A DNA stretch of 64,000 nt, taken from assembly GCA_050951585.1 (NCBI GenBank), contig JBMNJI010000007.1, forward strand, positions 248,001 to 312,000. The letters are read 5' to 3'. Each line of letters opens with the position of its first letter. The first letter of the stretch is position 1. Below, piece after piece: positions 15,728 through 24,353 of the stretch. The notes below the pieces were generated by a model that was not told where the DNA came from, did no database searches, and saw only the letters and a list, made by a program, of their open reading frames with translations. Both the position numbers and the translations under genes were made by a program. The DNA is from UBA3937 sp050951585. GTDB lineage: Bacteria > Bacillota > Peptococcia > DRI-13 > DTU073.

Positions 15728-18256
15728 TTATCTGATTACTATATTCACCAGTTTATCAGGCACAACAATCACTTTGACGATCTGCTTCCCGGCAACTGCC
15801 GCCCGCACTTTTTCCGCCGCCAGCGCCGTCTTCTCCAATTCTTCCCGACTTATCCCGGCCGGAACCATTAGATGTTCCCTGACTTTTCCGTTGATCTGCA
15901 GCACTATTTCTTTCTCCTCTGCCTCTAATGCGGCGGGGTCATATTCAGGCCAGGGCTGCCTATGTACGCTATCCGCCATATCAGCATGCCCAATGCTCTC
16001 CCAAAGCTCTTCACTTAAATGGGGAGCAAAAGGCGCCAATAAGACAACCAAATCTTCAAGGCACTCCAGCAGTAATCTACGGTTCTGTCGAGCACTTTCC
16101 CGATAATGATAGAGCCCATTCACCAGCTCCATAATGGCGCTGATAGCTGTATTAAAATTAAAACGTAGTTCAATATCCTCGGAAACTTTTTTAATCGTCC
16201 CATGCAGAAGCCGGCGCAAAGCTTTATCCTCCGCAGATAAAGCCTCCGTATTAACCAACATTGCCTTCTGCTGATTAGCATCCTCGATAAAACTATAGAC
16301 CAGACGCCAGACCCGGTTGAGGAAACGGAAGCAACCCTCCACCCCCTGGTCACTCCATTCCAGATCCCTTTCCGGAGGAGCGGCAAACAGAATAAAGAGC
16401 CTCGCGGTATCTGCGCCATATTTCTCGATAATCTCTTCAGGACTAACAACATTCCCCTTGGATTTGGACATCTTGCTTCCTTCTTTGAGCACCATGCCTT
16501 GCGTTAAAAGGTTCTGAAAAGGTTCACGGACAGACACCAGCCCAATATCCGATAAAACCTTCGTAAAGAAGCGCGCATACATCAAATGAAGGATCGCGTG
16601 TTCCACGCCGCCAATATACTGATCCACATTCATCCAATAATCTGCTTTATCCTTCGCAAACGCCTCCGCTGTATTCTTCGGGTCGGTATAACGCAAAAAA
16701 TACCATGAGGAGCAAACGAAGGTATCCATCGTATCCGTTTCACGTGTGGCTGGTCCTCCGCATTGCGGGCATGTGGTATGCAAAAACTCGGGGATTGCGC
16801 TGAGCGGCGATTCTCCGGTAGGCTGAAATTGCACGTCTACCGGCAGTAATACCGGTAATTGCTCTTCCGGCACCGGCAACGCTCCGCATTGATCACAATA
16901 GACAATCGGAATCGGGGCGCCCCAATACCGTTGCCGGGAAATGAGCCAATCCCGCAAACGGAAATTCACTTTAATACGGCCGGCACAAATATCCTGTAAA
17001 TCTTGCGCGATCTTACGCCCGCCTTCCCGATTGGGCATCCCGTTATAGCGTCCCGAATTAATCATGATTCCGTCCCCGACATAAGCTTCCGTCAGCTCTA
17101 TTGCGATATTGGTTTCTGTATCAGTTTCAGAATCGGGTTCGGTTTCGGTTTGAACATCTCCGGGTTGAATCACCACACGAATAGGTAAATTGTATTTCCT
17201 GGCAAACATGAAGTCTCTCTCATCATGGGCCGGGACGCCCATTACGGCGCCGGTACCATATTCATAAAGGACATAGTTAGCCACCCAAACAGGGACTTTT
17301 TCCTGGTTGGCCGGATTCAAAACATATGCCCCGATGAACATGCCTTCTTTTTCTGTTTCCGCCGAAGTACGGGCGATTTCACCCATCTTTTGCACTTTAT
17401 TCACAAACTCCCGGACCGGCTTTTCATACTCCGTTCCTTTGGTGAATGCCTCCACCATCGGATGCTCCGGTGCCAAAACAACATAGCTGACCCCAAAAAC
17501 TGTATCCGGGCGCGTTGTATAAACGGAAATCCGTTCTCCGGTGGTTTCTTCCACAAAGTATATTTCCGCCCCTTCACTGCGGCCAATCCAATTCTCCTGC
17601 ATTGCCTTCACCTTATCAGGCCACCCCGGCAATTCCGCCAGGCTATCCAGCAATTCCTGGGCATAACGGGTAATCCGGAAATACCACTGCTCCAGCGCTT
17701 TCTTTTCCACGGGCGTATCACAACGTTCGCACGCTCCGTCGACCACCTGTTCATTGGCTAACACAGTAGCGCAACTCGGGCACCAATTGACAAAGCCCTG
17801 CTTTTTATAGGCCAAATCTCTCTTGTAAAATTGCAGGAAGAGCCATTGTGTCCATTTATAGTATTCGGGGAAGGAAGTAGTAGACTCTCTTTCCCAGTCA
17901 TAGCTTAGCCCCATTGACTTAAGCTGTCTTTTCATGTTTTGAATATTATCAATGGTCCATTTGAGCGGAGGGATCCCATGCTTAATGGCGGCATTTTCGG
18001 CCGGTAACCCAAAAGCATCCCAGCCCATCGGATGAAGCACATTATGTCCTTTCATCGCTTTATAACGTGCCACCACATCCCCGATGGAATAATTGCGGAC
18101 ATGCCCCATATGTAAATTCCCCGATGGATAAGGAAACATTTCCAGACAATAATATTTCTCTTTCTGCGCATCTTCAGTGACTTTGTATAATGAACTTTCT
18201 TCCCAGGCAACCTGCCACTTCTTTTCAATGTCCTTAAAGTTATATCTTTCCTGCAC
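15728..18256 (-). CDS. leuS: leucyl-tRNA synthetase
   Basis: Class I synthetase charging tRNA-Leu. The 842 residues (from GTG at 18256, chosen because AAGGAGG lies 8 bases upstream) match the bacterial LeuS length. Motifs seen: the HIGH-type signature YPSGNLHMGHVRNYS, the zinc-binding CPSCATVLANEQVVDG region, the CP1 editing domain with VFGVSYVVLAPEHP and GVPAHDERD, the KMSKS loop GSKMSKSKGNVVSPEE, and the C-terminal anticodon and LSEELWE domains. A short Glu/Asp/Thr-rich insertion (TETEPDSETDTETN) sits in the editing region. The gene lies behind a T-box leader. Confidence 0.97.
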   Translation of the reverse strand: MQERYNFKDIEKKWQVAWEESSLYKVTEDAQKEKYYCLEMFPYPSGNLHMGHVRNYSIGDVVARYKAMKGHNVLHPMGWDAFGLPAENAAIKHGIPPLKWTIDNIQNMKRQLKSMGLSYDWERESTTSFPEYYKWTQWLFLQFYKRDLAYKKQGFVNWCPSCATVLANEQVVDGACERCDTPVEKKALEQWYFRITRYAQELLDSLAELPGWPDKVKAMQENWIGRSEGAEIYFVEETTGERISVYTTRPDTVFGVSYVVLAPEHPMVEAFTKGTEYEKPVREFVNKVQKMGEIARTSAETEKEGMFIGAYVLNPANQEKVPVWVANYVLYEYGTGAVMGVPAHDERDFMFARKYNLPIRVVIQPGDVQTETEPDSETDTETNIAIELTEAYVGDGIMINSGRYNGMPNREGGRKIAQDLQDICAGRIKVNFRLRDWLISRQRYWGAPIPIVYCDQCGALPVPEEQLPVLLPVDVQFQPTGESPLSAIPEFLHTTCPQCGGPATRETDTMDTFVCSSWYFLRYTDPKNTAEAFAKDKADYWMNVDQYIGGVEHAILHLMYARFFTKVLSDIGLVSVREPFQNLLTQGMVLKEGSKMSKSKGNVVSPEEIIEKYGADTARLFILFAAPPERDLEWSDQGVEGCFRFLNRVWRLVYSFIEDANQQKAMLVNTEALSAEDKALRRLLHGTIKKVSEDIELRFNFNTAISAIMELVNGLYHYRESARQNRRLLLECLEDLVVLLAPFAPHLSEELWESIGHADMADSVHRQPWPEYDPAALEAEEKEIVLQINGKVREHLMVPAGISREELEKTALAAEKVRAAVAGKQIVKVIVVPDKLVNIVIR

Positions 18257-18302
18257 TATCTTTTCCTCCTTACCCCAAAATCGAAAGATTCTTGTAACCA
18301 AA

Positions 18303-18608
18303 AAAAGCCTCTTATCCCTGCAAAGGGACGAGAGGTTATTCTCGCGGTGCCACCCTTATTGATAATCAATGGCCTTTGCAACTTGACAAACGCCCTGATT
18401 ATCCACTTGCTGGCCGCTAACGGGGTTCCTGCCGATAAGGGTTTCCCTTATAACTCTAGGACGAATTCAACCAGGATCATATACTGCCTTTCACCTGCCG
18501 GCAGCTCTCTGCAATACAGCCCTGATCTACTGAATCCTCTCATTGTTTTTCTTTGATGAACTTTTCCCTAAATCTGCCATAACAAAAAAACTAAACCCAT
18601 AAATTACA
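18303..18608 (-). ncRNA. T-box riboswitch leader of leuS
   Basis: The conserved T-box AGGGTGGCACCGCGAG is at 18341-18356 (minus strand). It is followed by a terminator hairpin (18308-18335, CCTCT...AGAGG) and a U run. Upstream, stem I features are present: the AGUAGA loop-E element near 18530, an AGAGAG distal loop, a GGUGAAAG element, and a specifier loop around 18448-18458. The canonical specifier position (after GAA, before a purine) reads UUC, and the T-box variable base is C. Neither is the textbook choice for tRNA-Leu (CUC and U); see findings. Uncharged tRNA binding would favour the antiterminator and leuS readthrough. Confidence 0.9.
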
Positions 18609-18614
18609 TACAAG

Positions 18615-18643
18615 ATTATATATAAAACCACGTGAGAAGTCAA
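18615..18643 (-). promoter_or_regulatory. promoter of the T-box-leuS-purC transcript
   Basis: A -35 TTGACT (18638-18643) and a -10 TATAAT (18615-18620) with a 17-base spacer; transcription should begin near 18608. The -35 overlaps the stop codon of the upstream PAP2 gene. Confidence 0.75.
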
Positions 18644-19335
18644 ATATGTTGATCCGGATAAGGGAATCCCAAAATACACCCCGCGAGCCATACTCCCCCG
18701 GCGGCAAAACCGGCAACCACATCACTCGGGTAGTGAACGCCTAAATAAATGCGGCTCATCCCAATCGCCAATACAAGAACAGATAAGAAAACAGCCCAGA
18801 AATACCTTAATTTTCCCGATCCTAGATTGAACCACAAAAGGTAGATCAATAAGCCATAAAAGGTAAAGGAAACCATGGCATGACCACTTGGAAAGCTATA
18901 TCCGGAGGCATCAATCAGACGCATTAATTCCGGCGGTCTGCTCCGTTGAAAAACCCATTTCAGAAATTCATTGGCCAGCCAACTGCCAGCTAAAGCTGCA
19001 ATAATCATATTTATGGCGAAATGATGATTGAGAAATTTGCCAAAATAACAAATTATCATGAGCGCAAGTAAAATGAGGGTAACCGCTGAACCCATGACCG
19101 TTATTCCTTGCATAGTCTTCGTCATCAGCGGACCATTCAGCAGATTAATGTAGCCCGTGACTACCCGATCAAACGCCAGTAGTTCATTACTCAACACTTC
19201 ACCGGCCAGTTTTACAAAAACAAGCAGAAAACATAAACTCAAAAGCACGCTGTTCAGCCAATATCCTTCGCCTGCAACACCGGACTGCCTGACGCTATTG
19301 CTAAGTGTTTTGTCTTGATAGATGATTGCCCTCAC
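18640..19335 (-). CDS. PAP2-family membrane phosphatase
   Basis: Membrane lipid phosphatase of about 231 residues with six hydrophobic segments. The three acid-phosphatase motifs are clear: KWVFQRSRPP, PSGHAMVSF and SRIYLGVHYPSDVVAG, the last two with catalytic histidines. Likely substrates are undecaprenyl pyrophosphate or phosphatidylglycerol phosphate, as in BcrC/PgpB relatives; sequence alone does not decide. The first 25 residues are polar and the true start could be slightly further in. Its end touches the leuS promoter. Confidence 0.88.
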   Translation of the reverse strand: MRAIIYQDKTLSNSVRQSGVAGEGYWLNSVLLSLCFLLVFVKLAGEVLSNELLAFDRVVTGYINLLNGPLMTKTMQGITVMGSAVTLILLALMIICYFGKFLNHHFAINMIIAALAGSWLANEFLKWVFQRSRPPELMRLIDASGYSFPSGHAMVSFTFYGLLIYLLWFNLGSGKLRYFWAVFLSVLVLAIGMSRIYLGVHYPSDVVAGFAAGGVWLAGCILGFPYPDQHI

Positions 19336-19607
19336 TAAATAAGCTCACTCCCACCTTGCTCTTTTTCTCTCATTTAGATATTAAACGGATTGCGGCGTTT
19401 ACGGGTGCTATGTGCACCTTATATCACCAAGCGCTCCATTCGTGGATACAACATTGTGACAACGTGTATTACAGATATAAGCATACTTTATTTACCCCCT
19501 GAAAACAAGGGGAATGAGTTGGAACACGGTTTTTCTGCTATAATATCCTTAGATTGCAATAATGTCCTTAGATTCAAATACACCCGAAGTGAAGTGGCGG
19601 TGATTTT

Positions 19608-20069
19608 ATGCAGGAGTGCTTCTATGTTTATCATACGATGATCGGGGCGATCACAATTGCCAGTAACGGGACAGGTATTACCGCCCTATATTTCGGAGCA
19701 AAAGAAAATGGCGGAAAATACTGCCGCACAGAACTTATCGACTGTGCCGCTTTACAACTCTACGAATACCTCGCCGGAAAACGGCGGCAGTTTAATGTTC
19801 CATTGGCTCCTACCGGCACCCCGTTTCAAAAGCTTATCTGGCAGGCTCTGCAGACGATTCCCTACGGCGAAACCAGAAGCTATCGGCAGATTGCCGAGCA
19901 AGTCGGCAAACCCGGTGCCAGCCGCGCTGTGGGGATGGCCAATCACCATAATCCGGTCGCGATCATCATTCCCTGCCATCGGGTTATCGGTTCAAATGGG
20001 GCACTCGTCGGCTATGCCGGTGGACTGGCTTTAAAAAAGTACCTTTTAGCACTGGAAAATATTCATTAA
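19608..20069 (+). CDS. ogt: methylated-DNA-[protein]-cysteine S-methyltransferase
   Basis: Suicide repair protein that removes the methyl group from O6-methylguanine. The 153-residue protein carries the HTH-like DNA-binding segment with GETRSYRQIAEQVGKPGASRAVG and the active-site motif PCHRVIG, whose Cys accepts the alkyl group. A reduced N-terminal ribonuclease-like domain precedes it. It is a single gene, convergent with speE. The Ada versus Ogt naming is by length only, since no AraC-type domain is present. Confidence 0.93.
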   Translation: MQECFYVYHTMIGAITIASNGTGITALYFGAKENGGKYCRTELIDCAALQLYEYLAGKRRQFNVPLAPTGTPFQKLIWQALQTIPYGETRSYRQIAEQVGKPGASRAVGMANHHNPVAIIIPCHRVIGSNGALVGYAGGLALKKYLLALENIH

Positions 20070-20141
20070 TTTACCAATTCTACTGTACGATCTGCTGCCT
20101 TAAGGGAATCCAATACATTGGAAATTAGATCGCCTCCACTA

Positions 20142-20987
20142 TCAAGCATTTTGCAAAAGCTCCTTTACATAATTCGGCAAAGCAAAACAGCCCTTGTGTA
20201 GATCGGTATTGTAGTACCTGGTCTTTAAGCCAAGAGAATCCCATTTTGTACTTAAATCAGCGATGGGGTCAAGCCCTTTCGAAGCAAAGCCAAATAGCCA
20301 ATGACCCGATGGATAGGTTGGTATATGTGCCTGGTAAAGCAAAGCGATGGGAAAAACCGATTTAATATACTTATGAGCTCTTTGCATAGCCAAGACATCA
20401 TATGGATAATAAGGGCTTTCATGCTGATTTACCATAATACCCGCTGCCTTTAATGCTTTGAAGCAATCTCCGTAAAACTCCTTCGTGAACAGACTTTCAC
20501 CCGGTCCAATAGGATCTGTCGAGTCCACGATTATTAAATCGTATTCATTCTCTTTTCTGGCAACGAATTTAAGACCATCCTCAAAATAGAGACGCACCCG
20601 CGGATCATCAAACTTACATGCGGTTTGGGGCAAATATTCCCGGCAAACGTCTACTACAAGTTTATCTATCTCTACCATCTCAATTCGTTCGATTGAAGCA
20701 TATCTCGTAAGCTCTCTGATCACTCCGCCATCGCCCGCTCCAATAACAAGGACGTCACGGATTTCCGGGTTTACAGCCATAGGTAGATGCGTCATCATTT
20801 CATGGTAGATAAACTCATCCTTTTCAGTGAGCATCACATATCCGTCCACCACTAAAATCCTGCCAAATTCATAGGAATCAAATACATCGATACGTTGAAA
20901 CTCACTTTTCAGGCTTATTACCGGCTTATCAATCTTAATGGAAAAACGAGCATTCTTTGTATGATATTCCGTAAACCACAAATCCAT
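20142..20987 (-). CDS. speE: spermidine synthase
   Basis: Transfers an aminopropyl group from decarboxylated AdoMet to putrescine. I start at the ATG at 20987 (281 residues), which has GAGGAGG 6 bases upstream; the longer frame to 21023 lacks a ribosome site. Visible: the N-terminal beta domain, the AdoMet-fold GAGDGGVIRELTRY motif, the substrate segment DSTDPIGPGESLFTKEFY and the catalytic Asp in that block. It follows speD by about 90 bases on the same strand. Confidence 0.95.
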   Translation of the reverse strand: MDLWFTEYHTKNARFSIKIDKPVISLKSEFQRIDVFDSYEFGRILVVDGYVMLTEKDEFIYHEMMTHLPMAVNPEIRDVLVIGAGDGGVIRELTRYASIERIEMVEIDKLVVDVCREYLPQTACKFDDPRVRLYFEDGLKFVARKENEYDLIIVDSTDPIGPGESLFTKEFYGDCFKALKAAGIMVNQHESPYYPYDVLAMQRAHKYIKSVFPIALLYQAHIPTYPSGHWLFGFASKGLDPIADLSTKWDSLGLKTRYYNTDLHKGCFALPNYVKELLQNA

Positions 20988-21075
20988 TTTTTCCTCCTCA
21001 ACCAAAATATCTTTCAACTTCAATTATTTCAACCGTCATAATCAGCCGGTTCTTAAGAAAAAGCCGCGAATCCTA

Positions 21076-21903
21076 CTACGAGTCGTATATATTCATACCA
21101 ATGTAGATATCAATCATTTCTTTCCGAAGACTGTTTATGATCTCAAGTCTCTTCTTGGGAGACAGCTCGTATACATCCTGATGGAAAAGATAATTTTGCA
21201 GTTCTACTTCCTTAATGAGCATTTTGGTATGGAACGTATTGGTCTGATACACATTCACATCAACGGCATCATATGTTCTTAAAGTACTATCATCTATATA
21301 ATCCTGGATTGATTTGATCGTATGGTCGATAAAGTGTTTTTTTCCCTGGATGTCCCGGGTGAATCCCCGCACCCGGTAATCTATAGTTATTATATCCGAG
21401 TCAAAGCTGCCTATTAGAAAATTTAAGGCATTTAAAGGAGAAATCATCCCACAGGTAGATACATCGATGTCTACCCGAAAGGTGGAAATAGCGTTTTCAG
21501 GGTGATGCTCCGGATAGGTATGGACGGTGATATGACTTTTATCTAAATGGGCATGCACGGTTTCACTCAGCACAAGCATGCCGTTTAATTTGCCTTGATT
21601 GCAGGATTCATCTATTTCATAGGGCGATAGCGGCGCTTCGGCGATCAATAAGTTTACGGAAGCTCCCTGAGGCTCATAATCCTGTTTGGAGATATTCAGG
21701 ATATTGGCTCCCATAATTTCAGCAACCTTACAAAGAATTTTGGTTAGCCGCTCCGAATTATACTGCTCGTCAATATACTCAATATAATCATTCTTCTCCC
21801 TTTCCGTTTCAGCATAACACACGTCATAAATGTTAAAGCTGAGGGATTTTGTAAGATTGTTAAAACCATACAGCGTCAACTTTTCCTTCAACCCCAGCAC
21901 CAT
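21076..21903 (-). CDS. speD: S-adenosylmethionine decarboxylase proenzyme (E. coli type)
   Basis: Makes decarboxylated AdoMet, the aminopropyl donor for SpeE. The 275-residue length places it in the larger E. coli-type class, not the short Bacillus/Thermotoga class. The self-cleavage site is LDKSHITVHTYPEHHP, where Ser123 would become the pyruvoyl group. STFRVDIDVSTCGMISPLNALN carries the proton-donor cysteine region. A weak promoter-like pair (TTGCTT, 16 bases, TATAAC) lies just upstream. It forms a speD-speE unit. Confidence 0.95.
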   Translation of the reverse strand: MVLGLKEKLTLYGFNNLTKSLSFNIYDVCYAETEREKNDYIEYIDEQYNSERLTKILCKVAEIMGANILNISKQDYEPQGASVNLLIAEAPLSPYEIDESCNQGKLNGMLVLSETVHAHLDKSHITVHTYPEHHPENAISTFRVDIDVSTCGMISPLNALNFLIGSFDSDIITIDYRVRGFTRDIQGKKHFIDHTIKSIQDYIDDSTLRTYDAVDVNVYQTNTFHTKMLIKEVELQNYLFHQDVYELSPKKRLEIINSLRKEMIDIYIGMNIYDS

Positions 21904-22092
21904 CCCCTTCTACGTTTATTGCTAAGTATATTGTTATAAAAGAAGCTCTTTTTTAAGCAAGAAGATGATTATTAATCAATCTAAAGTCTACCACAACTGT
22001 ATTCAATTTTAAACACCTAGATAATACTTTCATCTATATATATAAATATGCAAATACATAAACAAAATGTCACCTCCCCCGGAACACAATAA

Positions 22093-22115
22093 AGGCTGGA
22101 ACTCAACGTTCCAGC
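22093..22115. terminator. hairpin, possible terminator
   Basis: GGCTGGAAC and GTTCCAGCC form a perfect 9-bp stem with a 5-base loop in the 283-base gap between speD and the accessory island. Flanking T runs are weak on both strands. I see nothing else in that gap besides AT-rich sequence. Confidence 0.5.
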
Positions 22116-22186
22116 CACTCTTTCACAACGATCTGTGCATAAGACAAGATTGCCTATTTTACCGCTGTGGCATAGTTTAACAAGAC

Positions 22187-22503
22187 CTAGGCCACTTCCG
22201 CTCTGTTTTTTACTTCGGTGTCCGAAGGGCTCTGGGGAGCGCCAACTGCTTCGGAAGAGTTGTCGGTACTGTTATTACCGATGCCAATGCCGATGTCAAT
22301 GCCGTTGTCATTACTGTTGTTATTGCTGTTGTTATTGCTGCTGTTATTGCGGCCGCTGCCGCCTCTCGATCTCTTGGAAACGGTGAAGCTCACATCAAAG
22401 CTTGCCGAAAGACCGTTTTCACCGCTGACGGTTACTGTAGCGGTATGAATTCCGACAGCAAGCCCGGTGTTCGGTACTACGGCAAAGCTGCCTGTGTCGG
22501 AAA
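22187..22503 (-). pseudogene. C-terminal stub of a secreted repeat protein
   Basis: The minus frame reads as the end of a clostridial surface protein: a beta-sandwich end (SFAVVPNTGLAVGIHTATV, then VSGENGLSASFDVSFTV), then RSRGGSGRNN and an Asn/Ser-rich run, a GIDIGIGIG run, and a charged end. The first module matches the PNTGLxxGTxTATVTV element of Ig-like surface modules. No start or ribosome site exists. The 5' end is joined near 22500 to an unrelated DNA methyltransferase fragment in another frame. Confidence 0.55.
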
Positions 22504-22710
22504 CATTAAGATGCCCTTAACATTTTCTGCAATGAAGACGTAGGGTTGCTTAAGTTTTACAAGGCTAACAAAATATTTATACAGGATATTTCTTTTATCA
22601 TCTATTTTTCGAGGACCAGCTAAACTAAAGCCTTGGCAAGGAAACCCTCCTGTAATAACGTCAGGGTTTGGTGTTTTATTAAACTTATCAATAGATGGTT
22701 GAATTCTTGT
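22477..22710 (-). pseudogene. fragment of a DNA (cytosine-5) methyltransferase
   Basis: About 77 codons between a TAA and a TAG on the minus strand encode NPDVITGGFPCQGFSLAGPR followed about 35 residues later by YVFIAENVKGIL. These are motif IV (catalytic PCQ) and motif VI (ENV) of C5 methyltransferases, correctly spaced. Motif I (AdoMet binding) and everything after motif VI (motifs VIII-X and target recognition) are missing. The frame then runs into sequence of the neighbouring surface-protein stub. It is a dead fragment, likely of a former restriction-modification or phage methylase gene. Confidence 0.72.
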
Positions 22711-23133
22711 TTAGTCATGGCTTTTTTGCCTGGAGTTAACAGCATAAATCAAGAAGCCACCGACAACAATTAAAACCATCTGCCCTACCCCGAGTCCGGT
22801 GTCTCGCTCCAATGCATTTATATAGGGGAGGGCGGGAAAATACCGTACCCGTACGGTTGATGTGCCATCGACCTTCAGATATACCGCATTACCGACCCTT
22901 TTGGTGAAACCATCTATTGCCTTGCCGTCAGGCAGGGTAAAGCGATAGCTGATGTTGTAGGTATAGCGGTTGGGGATGGTTTCATTGCGCTCGCCGCCCT
23001 CCCGGCGGATGTGCGTGATAACGGCTGACGTCTCTTCCCCGAAAAAGCCCAGCATCACGCCGGAAAGACCCCAGAAAATGAAAACCAGGCCCAACAAAGT
23101 AATCAACAGTCGTGGGAGCGGTTTATGCCTCAT
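22711..23133 (-). CDS. DUF3592-type membrane protein
   Basis: 140 residues: an N-terminal transmembrane helix (about 8-30), an extracytoplasmic beta-rich domain with YNISYRFTLPDGKAIDGFT and VRVRYFPALPYINALE, and a C-terminal helix (about 112-132). The central tract is the DUF3592 hallmark (variable-charge ExxG, xxYxF, G-TKRVG, YxPxxP-xxA). Function unknown. It is the last of three same-strand genes (23819, 23195, 22711) that look like one small operon. The stop lies at the edge of the methyltransferase fragment. Confidence 0.7.
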   Translation of the reverse strand: MRHKPLPRLLITLLGLVFIFWGLSGVMLGFFGEETSAVITHIRREGGERNETIPNRYTYNISYRFTLPDGKAIDGFTKRVGNAVYLKVDGTSTVRVRYFPALPYINALERDTGLGVGQMVLIVVGGFLIYAVNSRQKSHD

Positions 23134-23194
23134 CTTATCTCTTCACCCCGGTAATCATCATTACTCTTCTCTTCTTTTTTCTTAATTCTCATTT

Positions 23195-23785
23195 CTATGG
23201 GCTTGCCAAATCTTTCGCCCGGCATTTCTGTCTGCTTCCCGCCACCAGCAACAGTACACCCAGTCCGCTCATGGCCAGACTGCCAAGGATGTTTCCATGG
23301 CCTTCTTCGTCGTTCACACTAGGCCAAAAGGGAAGATTGCGCACCGTAAGCGTCTGTCGCATATGGCTGCCCCCTTCAAAGATCCTGGTCACCGAGCCGG
23401 TATACCGTTCGCCGTTCACGGTAAATTGATATTCCAACTTATAGCGCCGGGGATCCCTTGAAGATTCATCATTGTTCAGGTACATCACCTGTTCATAATC
23501 AACGACCTGAGCGGTAGTTGTCCTGCCGCTCACGATTAAGGCCATACCGCCGATCCCCAGTAAAATCATAATGAGCCCCACGGGAATCAGCAGCAAATCC
23601 ATGATCTTTTTTCCCCGCGGCCCATTTTGGGCAGTGCTCCCGTTTCCTGCCTGCTCCAAAGCCGAATCGGCGGGGGGCGCAACTGGCCTGGCAGGCGCAA
23701 AAGCCTCCTGCCGCCGGGCTGCCCCGCAATTGACACAAAAATTGGCCTCATCCGGAAGTTTATTTCCGCATTTTTCACAAAACAT
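23195..23785 (-). CDS. zinc-ribbon plus DUF3592-like membrane protein
   Basis: 196 residues from ATG at 23785 (ribosome site GGGGAGTGA). The N-terminus is a double-Cys zinc ribbon, FCEKCGNKL...FCVNCGAA, followed by a Pro/Ala linker, a transmembrane helix (IMDLLLIPVGLIMILLGIGG), a beta-rich outside domain with YKLEYQFTVNGERYTGSVTR, and a final helix. The outside domain parallels the DUF3592 gene next door, suggesting duplication with a fused ribbon. Function unknown; such ribbon proteins usually sit at the cytoplasmic face. Confidence 0.72.
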   Translation of the reverse strand: MFCEKCGNKLPDEANFCVNCGAARRQEAFAPARPVAPPADSALEQAGNGSTAQNGPRGKKIMDLLLIPVGLIMILLGIGGMALIVSGRTTTAQVVDYEQVMYLNNDESSRDPRRYKLEYQFTVNGERYTGSVTRIFEGGSHMRQTLTVRNLPFWPSVNDEEGHGNILGSLAMSGLGVLLLVAGSRQKCRAKDLASP

Positions 23786-23818
23786 GGGGTTCACTCCCCT
23801 AACCCTATATCTTATCCC

Positions 23819-24307
23819 TTATTTTTTGACCTTGAATTCGCTGCCATTCCATTCAATGATTAACGGTTTTTTAACGTTTCCGATGGTGCCCTGAATGGGG
23901 ACATACTGCATATATTCCCCGACATAAGAGCTTTTTTCCTTCTTTTGCCCCGCGATGCAGATCAATTGGATTTCGAAGCTTTTATCCGAAATTGCCCTGT
24001 AAGTATTGCTTTGCTTCAACCCGCTTTCATTATATGCACCATCAACGCTCTTTCCCGGTTTTAGGAGAAGCTCCTCACCATAATGATAATTTTCTGGAGC
24101 TTTTTCTAGATCAGCCGTATAAGGGTTATCCAAATCATAACCCAACACCCAGGACTCTTTGCTGACATTTTTAAGCTCAAAGAAAAATTTACCAGCCTCA
24201 ATTCTGTCGATCTCCTCATTACTGCAGGCGGTAAAGGCGAACATGGTCCATACGATGGCCATGAGGCACAAAACCTTTACAACCTTATTCCCTGCCTTTT
24301 TCATCAT
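23819..24307 (-). CDS. lipoprotein of unknown function
   Basis: 162 residues from ATG at 24307, or the next ATG, with GAGGAGG 4 bases upstream. A signal sequence (KVVKVLCLMAIVWTMFAFTAC) ends in a lipobox-like FTAC, and a beta-rich domain of about 130 residues follows (FFFELKNVSKESWVLGYDL and so on). I do not recognise the domain. It is first of the three-gene set with the zinc-ribbon and DUF3592 proteins. Immediately upstream is an old insertion-sequence end, so its native promoter may have been replaced. Confidence 0.65.
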   Translation of the reverse strand: MMKKAGNKVVKVLCLMAIVWTMFAFTACSNEEIDRIEAGKFFFELKNVSKESWVLGYDLDNPYTADLEKAPENYHYGEELLLKPGKSVDGAYNESGLKQSNTYRAISDKSFEIQLICIAGQKKEKSSYVGEYMQYVPIQGTIGNVKKPLIIEWNGSEFKVKK

Positions 24308-24353
24308 CTTTCCTCCTCGTTCAGGATTTCGTTTTGTAAACTTAAATGAAAAT

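Noticed and set aside
20070..20141. Possible terminator between ogt and speE
   Set aside because: Only a short CCAATACATTGG dyad, without a T run.
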